The notes under the pieces were generated by a model. The model was not told the origin of the DNA. It saw only the letters and a program-made list of their open reading frames with translations, and made no database searches. Made by a program: the position numbers and the translations under genes. From NCBI RefSeq assembly GCF_004342685.1, contig NZ_SMBZ01000013.1, positions 1 to 64,000 on the forward strand: a DNA stretch of 64,000 bases, written 5' to 3'. This DNA is from Sphingobacterium alimentarium (lineage in GTDB: Bacteria > Bacteroidota > Bacteroidia > Sphingobacteriales > Sphingobacteriaceae). The stretch's first letter is position 1. Every line of letters starts with the position of its first letter. This document shows, piece after piece, positions 1 to 8,165 of the stretch.

Positions 1-248
1 CGGGTATTGACGGTCAAAATCATTTCAGACACGCCATTAATATCGGTTCGGTTGGTAAACCGAAGGACAGCGATGTAAGAGGCGGTTATGTAATGTTTAC
101 GATTAATGAAAACAGTTCTGTGTTGGACAAAGATAGTATCAGTGTAGAATTTATACGCTTTGATTATGATATTGAAAGGGCTGCAAAAGCAGTTGAAGAA
201 AGCATTTTACCAAACGAATACGCAGAAAATTTAAGAAGAGGTTACTAA
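1..248 (+). CDS. metallophosphoesterase family protein, C-terminal part (5' end outside window)
   Basis: The reading frame that starts at base 3 is open from the window edge to a TAA at 246-248, giving about 81 residues with no start codon, so this is the 3' end of a longer gene. The segment has NIGSVGKP followed by a beta-rich stretch and ends NLRRGY. A GSVG-P turn close to the C-terminus is typical of small calcineurin-like phosphoesterases of the YfcE/MJ0936 kind. It lies 16 bp ahead of the H-protein-like gene on the same strand, so it probably belongs to the same arsenic-type operon. The metal-binding residues are upstream of the window and could not be checked. Confidence 0.55.
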   Translation, partial: GIDGQNHFRHAINIGSVGKPKDSDVRGGYVMFTINENSSVLDKDSISVEFIRFDYDIERAAKAVEESILPNEYAENLRRGY

Positions 249-264
249 TCTAAAATTTATAAAA

Positions 265-642
265 ATGGAATTTCCAACCGAAAGAAAGTATTCAAAAGAA
301 CATACCTGGATAAGCATACAGGACAACACAGGTACAATAGGCATTACAGAATTTGCGCAAAGTGAATTGGGCGAAATCGTATATGCGGATTTACCAAACG
401 TTGGATATAGTTTTCAGCAGGACGAAGTATTCGGCTCTGTTGAAGCAGTTAAAACGGTCAGTGATTTATTTATGCCTGTATCGGGTAAAATCACTGAAAC
501 GAACGAACTACTTTTGAAAGCACCAACACTCATAAACGACCATCCTTATAAAGACGGTTGGTTGATTAAAATTGAAATAAAAGACATTACAGAATTAGAA
601 GACTTATTGACATCAAACCAATATAAAGAACTTACAAATTAG
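265..642 (+). CDS. gcvH: glycine cleavage H protein-like lipoyl-domain protein
   Basis: This 125-aa protein matches the H protein of the glycine cleavage system in length and layout: an N-terminal KYSKEHTW segment, then the lipoyl hairpin [15 protein letters not shown] with Lys63 as the expected lipoylation site, then a C-terminal DGWLIKI segment. An H protein shuttles the aminomethyl group on its lipoyl arm between P, T and L proteins, but none of those genes is here. Instead it lies 2 bp before an ACR3 arsenite exporter, so it is probably a dedicated paralogue of an arsenic operon rather than the housekeeping copy. The dithiol of lipoate binds trivalent arsenic, which makes the placement suggestive. 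That role is inference. Confidence 0.8.
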   Translation: MEFPTERKYSKEHTWISIQDNTGTIGITEFAQSELGEIVYADLPNVGYSFQQDEVFGSVEAVKTVSDLFMPVSGKITETNELLLKAPTLINDHPYKDGWLIKIEIKDITELEDLLTSNQYKELTN

Positions 643-644
643 CA

Positions 645-1685
645 ATGCAACCAAAATTAAAATTCTTAGACAGATACCTTACTTTATGGATATTCCTTGC
701 AATGGCAATTGGCGTGGGTTTGGGTCATTTCTTTCCCAATATTTCTAATGTTACCAACAGCTTATCTGTTGGCACTACCAATATTCCATTGGCAATAGGA
801 TTGATATTAATGATGTACCCCCCCTTGGCAAAGGTTGATTATTCCTTATTGCCCAAAGCATTTAGAGATAAAAAAGTAATTGGCATATCCTTATTGCTCA
901 ATTGGGTAATCGGCACGCTATTGATGTTTGGATTAGCGGTTTTGTTTTTACGTAACGAACCCGATTATATGACAGGCTTAATTCTTATCGGTTTGGCAAG
1001 ATGTATTGCCATGGTCATCGTCTGGAGTGACTTAGCTAAAGCAAACAGAGAATATACAGCTATGTTAGTTGCATTAAACAGCATCTTCCAGATATTTACT
1101 TACAGCTTTTTAGTTTGGTTATTCATCAACGTATTACCTGCAAAATTAGGATTAGCCAATTTCAATGTAAGCGTATCCATGAAAGATGTTACCGAAAGCG
1201 TATTGATATATTTAGGTATTCCATTCCTAGCAGGTTTTTTAAGCCGTTACTTCCTTATAAAATCAAAAGGTATAGAATGGTATAACCGAAAATTCGTCCC
1301 CGCAATATCGCCAATTACCTTGTACGCTTTACTGTTTACGATAGTATTAATGTTCAGCTTGAAAGGCGATAAAATATTGGAATTACCAATGGATGTAGTA
1401 AAAGTAGCCATACCGCTAATCATCTATTTTGTGTTGATGTTTTTCGTGAGCTTCTTTATCAATAAATCTCTTAAAGTTCCTTACGACAAAAACGCATCCA
1501 TCGCATTTACAGCCACAGGAAACAATTTTGAATTAGCAATAGCCGGAGCAATATCGATTTTCGGCATTCATTCGCCACAGGCATTTGTGGGTGTTATCGG
1601 CCCACTGGTAGAAGTTCCGGTACTGATATTATTGGTAAAGGCAAGTTTATGGCTAAAGGAGAAATATTATAGTAAAAAAGACTGA
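645..1685 (+). CDS. acr3: ACR3 family arsenite efflux transporter
   Basis: This is a 346-aa inner-membrane protein with about ten hydrophobic segments and the ACR3 hallmark around Cys120 ([16 protein letters not shown]), the cysteine conserved in arsenite permeases of the bile/arsenite/riboflavin (BART) superfamily. ACR3 exports As(III) using the proton gradient. The length is normal for the family. The gene begins 2 bp after the H-protein-like gene, so the two are almost certainly translated from one message. It ends in a hairpin shared with the convergent nhaA gene. No arsR or arsC is in view; they would lie left of the window. Confidence 0.92.
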   Translation: MQPKLKFLDRYLTLWIFLAMAIGVGLGHFFPNISNVTNSLSVGTTNIPLAIGLILMMYPPLAKVDYSLLPKAFRDKKVIGISLLLNWVIGTLLMFGLAVLFLRNEPDYMTGLILIGLARCIAMVIVWSDLAKANREYTAMLVALNSIFQIFTYSFLVWLFINVLPAKLGLANFNVSVSMKDVTESVLIYLGIPFLAGFLSRYFLIKSKGIEWYNRKFVPAISPITLYALLFTIVLMFSLKGDKILELPMDVVKVAIPLIIYFVLMFFVSFFINKSLKVPYDKNASIAFTATGNNFELAIAGAISIFGIHSPQAFVGVIGPLVEVPVLILLVKASLWLKEKYYSKKD

Positions 1686-1702
1686 ATTTAAATTTCAGTC
1701 TT
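1678..1702. terminator. bidirectional terminator between acr3 and nhaA
   Basis: A 9-bp inverted repeat (AAGACTGAA / TTCAGTCTT) spans the stop codons of the two convergent genes. It has A-rich sequence on the left and T-rich sequence on the right, so it can work for both strands. Confidence 0.75.
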
Positions 1703-2875
1703 CTTACTCTTTCTTCTACTTGATAAATTCAAAATCACATATCCTATTATACCCGCAATGAGTGATGTTATTAAAACAGATAGCTTGGCCTCTTCAATGA
1801 AAACCTGATTGTCAAATGAAAGCATAGATATAAATATGGACATTGTAAAACCTATTCCAGCTAATAATCCTAAGCCAATAATGTGAATAAAGTTACTGTT
1901 TGCAGGAAGTTGACCTATCCCTAATTTAGAGCATATCAAAGAGGTTACAACAATGCCAATGGGCTTACCAAAAATCAATCCCAGTGAAATACCTAAACCT
2001 AAAGGGGAAGTCAGTCCTTCTATCATTTCCTGATGAATTGTAATATTTGTATTGGCGAATGCAAAAATGGGAATAATTAGAAAGTTAACAGGTTTTACAA
2101 GTGCATGTTCTAGTTTCTCTAACGGAGATTCAACTTCTGTATCATTGGTTGGCAAGGTCATCGCTACCAGTACACCTGCTATAGTGGCATGAATGCCAGA
2201 ATGATGCACAAAATACCATATAAACACTCCTGGTATTAGATATAGATAGGGATTCTTAATATTGAATCGGTTCATCAAAATCAGTACTAGTATTCCAATT
2301 CCGGCATAGCCTAGATAGCCTAACTCAATTCCGGATGAATAGAAAATGGCAATTACTAAAATAGCTATGAGGTCATCCACTATCGCCAAAGCCGCTAAAA
2401 ATATTTTTAAACTGGTTGGTACTCTTTTGTCTAACAGCGAAATTACGGCCAATGCAAAAGCAATATCGGTAGCCATGGGAATACCCCAGCCGGAAGCTGT
2501 CGGGGTTCCTGAATTAAAATATAAATAAATCAATGCGGGGACAACTGCTCCACCGATAGCAGCAAGGATAGGCAAGATTGCTTTTTTAGGAGAAGAGAGT
2601 TCTCCTTCAACAATTTCTCTCTTAATTTCCAGACCTACCAACAGAAAAAAGATTGCCATCAATCCGTCGTTGATCCACATACTTACGGAATAATTGAGGT
2701 GTATGGCTTCATTTTCATACCCCAGCTTTGTGTCCAATAAATTTTGTAGCGGAACGGCCATTGATGTATTTGCCACTATCATTGAAATCACTACGCATAA
2801 AAAAAGGAGGAAACCTCCAAAATTACTTGATTGAACAAAGTCTTTGAAAATATTTAAATTGATCTTATCCTTCAT
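1688..2875 (-). CDS. nhaA: Na+/H+ antiporter NhaA
   Basis: This 395-aa protein has the NhaA fold signatures: GLEIKREIVEGEL near the N-terminus, ATDIAFALAV, and the ion-binding pair in AIVDDLIAILVIA. It also has the C-terminal FTMSIFI segment. NhaA exchanges cytoplasmic sodium for protons in the inner membrane. The length agrees with the family (about 380-400 aa). It is transcribed alone, towards the ACR3 gene. Whether it is ICE cargo or older chromosomal sequence cannot be decided from this window. Confidence 0.95.
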   Translation of the reverse strand: MKDKINLNIFKDFVQSSNFGGFLLFLCVVISMIVANTSMAVPLQNLLDTKLGYENEAIHLNYSVSMWINDGLMAIFFLLVGLEIKREIVEGELSSPKKAILPILAAIGGAVVPALIYLYFNSGTPTASGWGIPMATDIAFALAVISLLDKRVPTSLKIFLAALAIVDDLIAILVIAIFYSSGIELGYLGYAGIGILVLILMNRFNIKNPYLYLIPGVFIWYFVHHSGIHATIAGVLVAMTLPTNDTEVESPLEKLEHALVKPVNFLIIPIFAFANTNITIHQEMIEGLTSPLGLGISLGLIFGKPIGIVVTSLICSKLGIGQLPANSNFIHIIGLGLLAGIGFTMSIFISMLSFDNQVFIEEAKLSVLITSLIAGIIGYVILNLSSRRKSKKTEI

Positions 2876-3096
2876 GTTTTAAATGTAAAAGTTAAATATC
2901 GCAATTTACCAATATTAACTTACTCTGCCTCATAGATGGGTTCTAAATCTATGAAATAAGCTTAATTTGGGTAATAAATCCGTGTCACTTTGTAGTGAAG
3001 ATCTATTAAAATTATGCATGTAAAATCCTGACATAATAGCTAGTAAGCTAATACACTTTAAAATTGTAAGGAACTGTGTTGGGGCTATTTCCTTAA

Positions 3097-3378
3097 TTAT
3101 GGTAATGTTATAACTTCTGATGAGATTATTTTGCGTTCATATTCTGAATCATAATAGGCATTACTTTTCCATAATATGTATGTCAATTCCAATAATTTCC
3201 TTTGGATGGCAACTATAGCCTTCATTTTAATCCCATGCCTTGAAACTATTCTTAAGAAAATATCTCTGAATCTTTCATCAGTCCTGATTGCAGCCAGTGC
3301 CGGAAAGTGCATTACTTTCCTTAAATTCCGATTACCCCGCTTGGATTTAAAGCAAAATCTGCTCTCGCCCTTCTTCAC
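3097..3378 (-). pseudogene. IS110-family transposase, C-terminal remnant
   Basis: The 93-residue frame matches the C-terminal Transposase_20 part of IS110/IS116 transposases: SKRGNRNLRKVMHFPALAAI followed by FRDIFLRIVSRHGIKMKAIVA. In intact family members this is preceded by about 200 residues carrying the DEDD catalytic domain. Here an in-frame stop lies immediately upstream of the GTG at 3378, and no N-terminal domain is seen nearby. It is therefore a dead fragment and marks past insertion between the ion-transport cargo and the small genes to the right. No insertion-sequence ends were recognised. Confidence 0.75.
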
Positions 3379-3578
3379 TTAGATTATATTATACAAACAT
3401 AGGAGAAGCAAAAGAACGTCGCCTGATTAATGATGGTTTATAATAGAATATTTGCCATAACCCTAGCATCTAATTCATTAAATTTGTCCTTAAAACAAAT
3501 AGACTAATTCCTAAACAAAATACCCAAATTTTCTAAATTAAGGGGTTAGCGGTAAAGCTATAATACAGGTCATAAAAG

Positions 3579-4046
3579 ATGAAATACTTAGTAAAGAACA
3601 AGGAGCTCGAATTGAAATATGAAGCAGGTAAAGGTGCTTGGACATATCACATCCAAGTACCTAACACTAAACATATCGTAGGAAAATGGGGCTCATTGAA
3701 AGTATCTGGTACAATTGACAACTACACAATTGACAGTATTAATTTGTTTACGATTGGAGGACAAGACAAGCTAATTTCAATTAATGACAAAATCAGGAAA
3801 GCAATCAGCAAAAGTGGTGGCGACACTGTAACTGTGACACTTTACTTATTGACTTCAAAGGAGCCGATTACAGAAAAAGAAATATTAGATACTTTTAGAA
3901 ATTCGGGTGTTTTAAAATCGTTCAATAAATTACCAAAAGAAGATAGGATCAAAATTATTGAAAAAATATCCTCTACAAAATCCGAGGACAAACAAGTAAA
4001 TCTAATTTTGAAATACATTGACCAATTGGGTGACGACAATGATTAA
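3579..4046 (+). CDS. DUF1905 / YdeI-like domain protein
   Basis: The 155-aa soluble protein begins with a beta-rich DUF1905-like domain (residues about 1-95, including AWTYHIQVP and VTVTLYLLTS). It ends with a helical YdeI/OmpD-associated-like tail (residues about 100-150) in which KLPKEDRIKIIEKI resembles the usual closing helices. Proteins of this type are common in Bacteroidota and their function is not established. No signal peptide or membrane segment is present. The gene is preceded by about 200 bp without another gene. The domain call rests on general resemblance only. Confidence 0.55.
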   Translation: MKYLVKNKELELKYEAGKGAWTYHIQVPNTKHIVGKWGSLKVSGTIDNYTIDSINLFTIGGQDKLISINDKIRKAISKSGGDTVTVTLYLLTSKEPITEKEILDTFRNSGVLKSFNKLPKEDRIKIIEKISSTKSEDKQVNLILKYIDQLGDDND

Positions 4047-4142
4047 GCAGTCTTCACTTGATTTCCTTTCTACTCTCAAGCACAATGGTTTGAACAAAAA
4101 AATGGCATTACTTTAAAACTGTCAGTAAAAATAAATTTCAAA

Positions 4143-5129
4143 ATGATTGAAACTGAAATCTCAATAACCGTAAACAGGAAATCCGATATTACCTTATTAG
4201 AGCAAACAATCGTCGGTAACAAGTTCCAATTTCCGGTTTACATTCGGGAATATGAATTTAGCTATCAAATAAATTTTACAAGTGATTATGAGGAATGGGA
4301 ATTAGACACGGCTATTCTCAATTCTTTTCCTGGATATGAATTTACCACCGACCTTGAAAAAGGACGGAAGGAAATACGGGTTCAAATATCCCGATACCAA
4401 TCAGAATTATCGACTGATGGCTGGGGAAGACGGATTGAAAATCCTTTGGATGAAACGAAATATCTTGTAAAAGCATCGGTAAATAATCCTGAAAAGTTCA
4501 ACCCTAAAATCAAAGTCTTGTTTGAAGATAAAGAGCAGTACTACTTTGTAAATATTGCAGATGGTGTTAACAGTGCTACTGAAGAAAAAGGTTTTTTGCT
4601 TCTGGATCATTTTAAAACCAATGAAACGGATGAAGCAACATTTTTTGATAGATTATACAAATCTCCATTAGAAGCTTTTCATTCAGGATACTATAAGTTA
4701 TCTGAATTGGTTGACAAGGATTTTAGCACTTATCTTGAAAACAAAAAGAAAGAAATCAGAGAAATTCAAAAACAACCACGAAAAATCATCAGAGATTTTA
4801 TAAACGCCTTTAACAGTTCCGATGAAAGTAGTATCCTGAAAAATCTTGACGAAAATATCATTTTTGAAGTTCGTAAAAACTGGAAAACATTATTTGAAAT
4901 CGAAGGGCTTTCAAAATTCAAAGAGTATCTGAACTCATCCGATCAACAATTGTGTGGTAAGAATTTTAAAATCAGGTCATCTTGGAGTTTTAGTTTACCC
5001 AACGTGACTATTGGAATAAAATATTTTCCGCCAGCTACAGAACAGGATATGCTCCCTATTCAAAAATATGAGCAGATAAGGTTTGTACTAAATGATAAAA
5101 AAATCGCTAGTATTTTGTATGAGAATTAG
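4143..5129 (+). CDS. hypothetical protein with SnoaL/NTF2-like C-terminal part
   Basis: This 328-aa product is not recognised as a known family. Residues 1-200 are acidic and mixed alpha/beta without clear motifs. Residues about 205-328 (starting PRKIIRDFINAFNSSDESSI) have the order of elements expected of a SnoaL/NTF2-like fold: an opening helix, a loop with an Asp-Glu pair, then several strands. There is no signal peptide. It starts about 95 bp after the DUF1905-like gene, possibly in the same unit, and its end faces the receiver-like gene on the opposite strand only 11 bp away. Confidence 0.5.
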   Translation: MIETEISITVNRKSDITLLEQTIVGNKFQFPVYIREYEFSYQINFTSDYEEWELDTAILNSFPGYEFTTDLEKGRKEIRVQISRYQSELSTDGWGRRIENPLDETKYLVKASVNNPEKFNPKIKVLFEDKEQYYFVNIADGVNSATEEKGFLLLDHFKTNETDEATFFDRLYKSPLEAFHSGYYKLSELVDKDFSTYLENKKKEIREIQKQPRKIIRDFINAFNSSDESSILKNLDENIIFEVRKNWKTLFEIEGLSKFKEYLNSSDQQLCGKNFKIRSSWSFSLPNVTIGIKYFPPATEQDMLPIQKYEQIRFVLNDKKIASILYEN

Positions 5130-5140
5130 TGAATTTTATC

Positions 5141-5530
5141 CTAATTGATAACGGCTTCTATTACTTTTCTAAAATATTCCGCATCATTACCAATCAGCAA
5201 GTAACTTGAAAAACCAATATCTAAAAGATATTTACCCACTTTCTCATCATCAATATCACTATGTGCAATAAGTTTTATAGTTGGATATTTTGTTCTTAAT
5301 TCTTGAAGTTCAACAAAAACATTCTTGTTGTAAAAATCAAGGTCGATAATACAAATTTTTGGGAGTTCATTTAATGAAGATAATTGTGATAGTCCATCTT
5401 CAATGCTTTCCGAACGAAATAAGACTTCAGTTCCTGAAGCAATGAGGTCTTTACAAATGAAATCTAAAATTGGGCTTTTATCATTGATAAAGGCGAGTGT
5501 AATTTTTTGTTGGGATGTACCAGTTTTCAT
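5141..5530 (-). CDS. stand-alone receiver-like (CheY-fold) protein, probably non-canonical
   Basis: The start is placed at the ATG at 5530, because a longer frame to 5626 would run into the palindromic sequence upstream and add a Cys-rich tail unlike any receiver. The 129-aa product has a receiver layout: ITLAFIND at the first strand, KICIIDLDF with a candidate phospho-acceptor Asp63, and a closing helix EYFRKVIEAVI. The usual acidic pair is Asn16-Asp17. The conserved Lys of the fifth strand appears replaced by Ile in YLLIGND. There is no output domain. It may be a pseudo-receiver or a partner for a kinase encoded elsewhere. Confidence 0.6.
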   Translation of the reverse strand: MKTGTSQQKITLAFINDKSPILDFICKDLIASGTEVLFRSESIEDGLSQLSSLNELPKICIIDLDFYNKNVFVELQELRTKYPTIKLIAHSDIDDEKVGKYLLDIGFSSYLLIGNDAEYFRKVIEAVIN

Positions 5531-5593
5531 ATCATCATACTTTTTTAAAGTTGATGTAGCCCTGCACAAAAAGAAAGCGCAGGCAACTACACT

Positions 5594-5716
5594 TACCGCA
5601 CATTGAGGCACTGGTATACCCGACAACGAATAAGCGAGCGCCCACGCCTATGGCATGAGCGTTCTTCCTTATTGTCCCGTTGTCTAAAAATTACCAGTTT
5701 TCAATGTGGGACTTAA
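5594..5716. repeat. long imperfect palindrome (attC-like fold)
   Basis: The two arms share five blocks in reverse-complement order: CACATTGA, ACTGGTA, GACAACG, AATAAG and a GCGCCCACGCC/GGCATGAGCG apex. They are separated by short unpaired insertions on one side. The fold resembles in general form the bulged hairpins of integron attC sites or of REP-like elements, but I do not see a standard attC core triplet pair. It occupies the gap upstream of the receiver-like gene. Bases 5717-5802 hold nothing recognisable. Confidence 0.55.
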
Positions 5717-5802
5717 AGCAAAAACACTTTAAGTATTTCTATATTTTACATAGCAAAGATACTAAACTCTTGCTATTAGATGTATTAATGCAACAAAAAA
5801 GC

Positions 5803-6108
5803 TTAGTCTGAATTAGTTTTGTGATTGATATAATTCTGCTCCAATATTGTCATCAAATCTGTTTCCTTATAAATAATTTTGCCACCAATCTGAATATAAG
5901 GCAGGATATTATCATCACGATATTGCTGTAAAGTGCGTTTGCTAATGTGTAACAGTTTGCATACATCTTCGCCCGACAAATAAATTTCTCCATTCATTAC
6001 AGGACGATAGTTTTTTAATATGCTTTCAATACGGTTTCTCAACATCAAAATCATTTCTTGATGGGAAATGATTTCTTCATTCTCATTCGTCAATAAATCC
6101 ATTGTCAT
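5803..6108 (-). CDS. helix-turn-helix (HTH_17) regulator, excisionase-like
   Basis: The ATG at 6108 is preferred over the longer frame to 6150, because the latter would overlap the upstream gene by 35 bp; an ATG at 6102 is also possible. The roughly 101-aa product has an N-terminal helix likely to mediate dimerisation and a winged HTH_17 domain at residues about 47-95 (EDVCKLLHISKRTLQQYRDD, then a wing IGGKIIYKETD). Such proteins are MerR/Xis-like DNA-binding factors and commonly come in pairs near Bacteroidota ICE ends. It forms an operon with the preceding HTH gene. Confidence 0.8.
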   Translation of the reverse strand: MTMDLLTNENEEIISHQEMILMLRNRIESILKNYRPVMNGEIYLSGEDVCKLLHISKRTLQQYRDDNILPYIQIGGKIIYKETDLMTILEQNYINHKTNSD

Positions 6109-6115
6109 TGGTATT

Positions 6116-6394
6116 TTAAGGTTGGTGGGCTTCGAGCAAAGCCTGTACATCCGAGCGTTTATAATAATTCTTCCAGTTTAGTTTGGAATAAGGCAATAAG
6201 CCTTTGTCCTTGTAGGTCTGCAAAGTCCGTTTGGTAATATCCATCATCAGGCACACTTCCTGGTTATCGAGCCATTTTTCTTCTTTAAAAATTGAAGTGT
6301 ATTTCAGTGTGGCATTTTCGGTCAATTCCAAAAGTGCTTTCAGTTCATTTTTCATTCCGTCCAATACGGATTTTTGTATTGCGATAACTTCCAT
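6116..6394 (-). CDS. helix-turn-helix (HTH_17) regulator, excisionase-like
   Basis: This 92-aa protein has a short helical N-terminus (MEVIAIQKSVLDGMKNELKA) and an HTH_17 domain at residues about 40-90 with DNQEVCLMMDITKRTLQTYK and the wing KNYYKRSDVQALL. It is first in a two-gene minus-strand operon with the similar gene downstream. One of the 10-bp-phased repeat arrays lies 58-97 bp upstream of its start. A role as excisionase/recombination directionality factor or as repressor of ICE operons is inferred from family and position. Confidence 0.82.
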   Translation of the reverse strand: MEVIAIQKSVLDGMKNELKALLELTENATLKYTSIFKEEKWLDNQEVCLMMDITKRTLQTYKDKGLLPYSKLNWKNYYKRSDVQALLEAHQP

Positions 6395-6451
6395 TTTTTG
6401 CTCAATTTTGCTGTGGAAGTCGAATTTATCAAGGATTTGTAAAGGCTTGGA

Positions 6452-6491
6452 AAATGTTGTATTGATTGTCGTTGAAAGGTAGTATTTGTCG
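6452..6491 (-). promoter_or_regulatory. 10-bp-phased operator array, copy 1 (HTH pair / defence operon intergenic)
   Basis: Read on the gene strand, the units are CGACAAATAC, TACCTTTCAA, CGACAATCAA and the weaker TACAACATTT. They follow each other every 10 bp. The core GCGACAAATACTRCCTTT is shared almost exactly with the copy at 57971-58010. It sits in the intergenic region between the HTH gene pair and the plus-strand PLD operon. Confidence 0.7.
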
Positions 6492-6523
6492 CCACGATAT
6501 AAATTTCAAGATAGTTTATTTTG

Positions 6524-6531
6524 TAAATTTG
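6524..6531 (+). promoter_or_regulatory. Bacteroidota -7 promoter box of the PLD operon
   Basis: TAAATTTG fits the Bacteroidota -7 consensus TAnnTTTG and lies 32 bp before the ATG at 6564. A TTTC about 18 bp upstream may serve as the -33 element. The phased operator array lies just upstream of it. Confidence 0.5.
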
Positions 6532-6563
6532 AAGAATATAGGTTACTGATAAATTAATTTTAA

Positions 6564-8165
6564 ATGGCAGTATTACAAAAAGGCAATTCAAATTATCCGT
6601 TTTGGGGAGCATCAATAAATCTAATCACTGGACTTGACCCGTTAGGCCTTCAAACAACCTCAGAAGCGACTTACGCCACTATGTTGCCTGGAATTTCCAA
6701 TTTGACTAATCGTCTCCGTTATTATGGGTTTTATTGTTGGCTTTTAGACTTCTATTTCAAGACCGAGAAGAAAGGCAACTCAAAAGAACAATATCGTTTT
6801 ATCCGCAGAGCTGAATTGATGATTGCCATAATTATGCAAAGCGAGCGTAAAGGAGTTCAACAGATAACAGGAAGTAACTTTGCTTCAAACCTAATAAATA
6901 CAGCTGAGGAAACTTATTTTGACTTAGCCGAAGGAGCAGACAAGGACAATACCGATAAAAATGTTTATTGGAAATATCCGTCCGGTGCATTCGGACAATA
7001 TTATTACGGAGCAATGCAGGCACTTTCCTTAATTATTACAGCAATAAATGATGATGGAGATGTTATTTACAACATTAGTAAACCACACCCAAGACAAAAA
7101 GTTTCTGGGGAACAATTAGCCGAGGCTTTTGAAGTTTCATTGTCACCACAAATAAAAGAGTTATTTTATAGTAATATTAAAAAAGGAAAACTTTACCACT
7201 CTGATATTTCAGAACTGATAAAATATTTTGCGATTGACACGATACAAACAGAAAATGCCGAATGGCAACTATATGTGGAAATGCTTTTGGACAAAGACGA
7301 ACCAAGTCAAGAAATGGAAGAACGTTTTACTTTTCACAGAAGGGAAACAATTTTGTCGCTCTTAAATACAGCTGTTAAAAATGAAAATAATTACGACTGG
7401 TATAGATTTCTATTGGAAAGTTACCGAAAGAAATTGGGAACAAATGGTTATCCTGAAACGGAAACTAATATTGGTTGGTACTGCTATCAATTAAATGAGT
7501 ATTGGCAGTACAGTTGCGGCACGATGTTTTGGGCTGTATTACAACATCTTTACGATTTCCAACAAGACCAATATCTACCATTGTTTGTAAAGAAATTTTC
7601 AAGCAGTATTACAAATGAAATATGCAAAGAGCTAAAGCAAGCTACAGAGCCAACAAGTTCACTTGCAGAAATTTTGGAGTTAATCCCTGACACAGAAGAT
7701 GAGGAAAACATCAAAAAGGAAATTGATGGAACAAACGACCCTGTTATAGTAGCAAAATATGGCTTTATTCTTTTGCTTCAAATATTCAAAAATAATAGAG
7801 AGCAACTTCATCCATTGAAAGAATTTATGAGCAGAAAAAAGATAGAAAGGGATGGGAATATGGTTGATGGTATCTTGACAGTTCACACAGCAGAAAACGA
7901 TACACTTCAAGATTTTGTTGAACAATTTATTTTACGCAAAATTATTTACAGGCACTCAATGGTTGCACTCAGAAAAATGGGCAACGGCTCACAGGCTACT
8001 CACAAATTTTTTATTGAGGAACAATACATCCGTTTCATAGATACATTTCCTCCAAGAAACACATCGCCAAGAATGAACGCCTTGCAAAACATAATGTTTG
8101 ATTTACAGGTAATCAACGACCAAAGGGTTTTATCGCCATTACATAAGAAACTTTTGATTGACTGA
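6564..8165 (+). CDS. uncharacterised 533-aa protein, partner of PLD-fold nuclease
   Basis: I do not recognise this family. The product is soluble and rich in predicted helix. An aromatic N-terminal motif (LTNRLRYYGFYCWLLDFYF, residues about 48-66) is followed by long helical stretches, with no Walker, nuclease or DNA-binding signature that I can see. Its TGA overlaps the ATG of the PLD gene by one base (TGATG), so the two are translationally coupled and probably make subunits of one complex. It has its own TAnnTTTG box. Its place in an ICE cargo slot beside a TIGR02391 gene suggests anti-phage or anti-plasmid function. That is inference from context. Confidence 0.7.
   Translation: MAVLQKGNSNYPFWGASINLITGLDPLGLQTTSEATYATMLPGISNLTNRLRYYGFYCWLLDFYFKTEKKGNSKEQYRFIRRAELMIAIIMQSERKGVQQITGSNFASNLINTAEETYFDLAEGADKDNTDKNVYWKYPSGAFGQYYYGAMQALSLIITAINDDGDVIYNISKPHPRQKVSGEQLAEAFEVSLSPQIKELFYSNIKKGKLYHSDISELIKYFAIDTIQTENAEWQLYVEMLLDKDEPSQEMEERFTFHRRETILSLLNTAVKNENNYDWYRFLLESYRKKLGTNGYPETETNIGWYCYQLNEYWQYSCGTMFWAVLQHLYDFQQDQYLPLFVKKFSSSITNEICKELKQATEPTSSLAEILELIPDTEDEENIKKEIDGTNDPVIVAKYGFILLLQIFKNNREQLHPLKEFMSRKKIERDGNMVDGILTVHTAENDTLQDFVEQFILRKIIYRHSMVALRKMGNGSQATHKFFIEEQYIRFIDTFPPRNTSPRMNALQNIMFDLQVINDQRVLSPLHKKLLID

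Noticed and set aside
3176-3382. 68-aa plus-strand open frame over the IS110 fragment
   Set aside because: It is antisense to a frame with clear transposase similarity and has no family resemblance of its own.
5141-5626. Longer 161-aa version of the receiver-like protein
   Set aside because: The extra 32 residues are encoded by the palindrome arm and precede a clean ATG at 5530.
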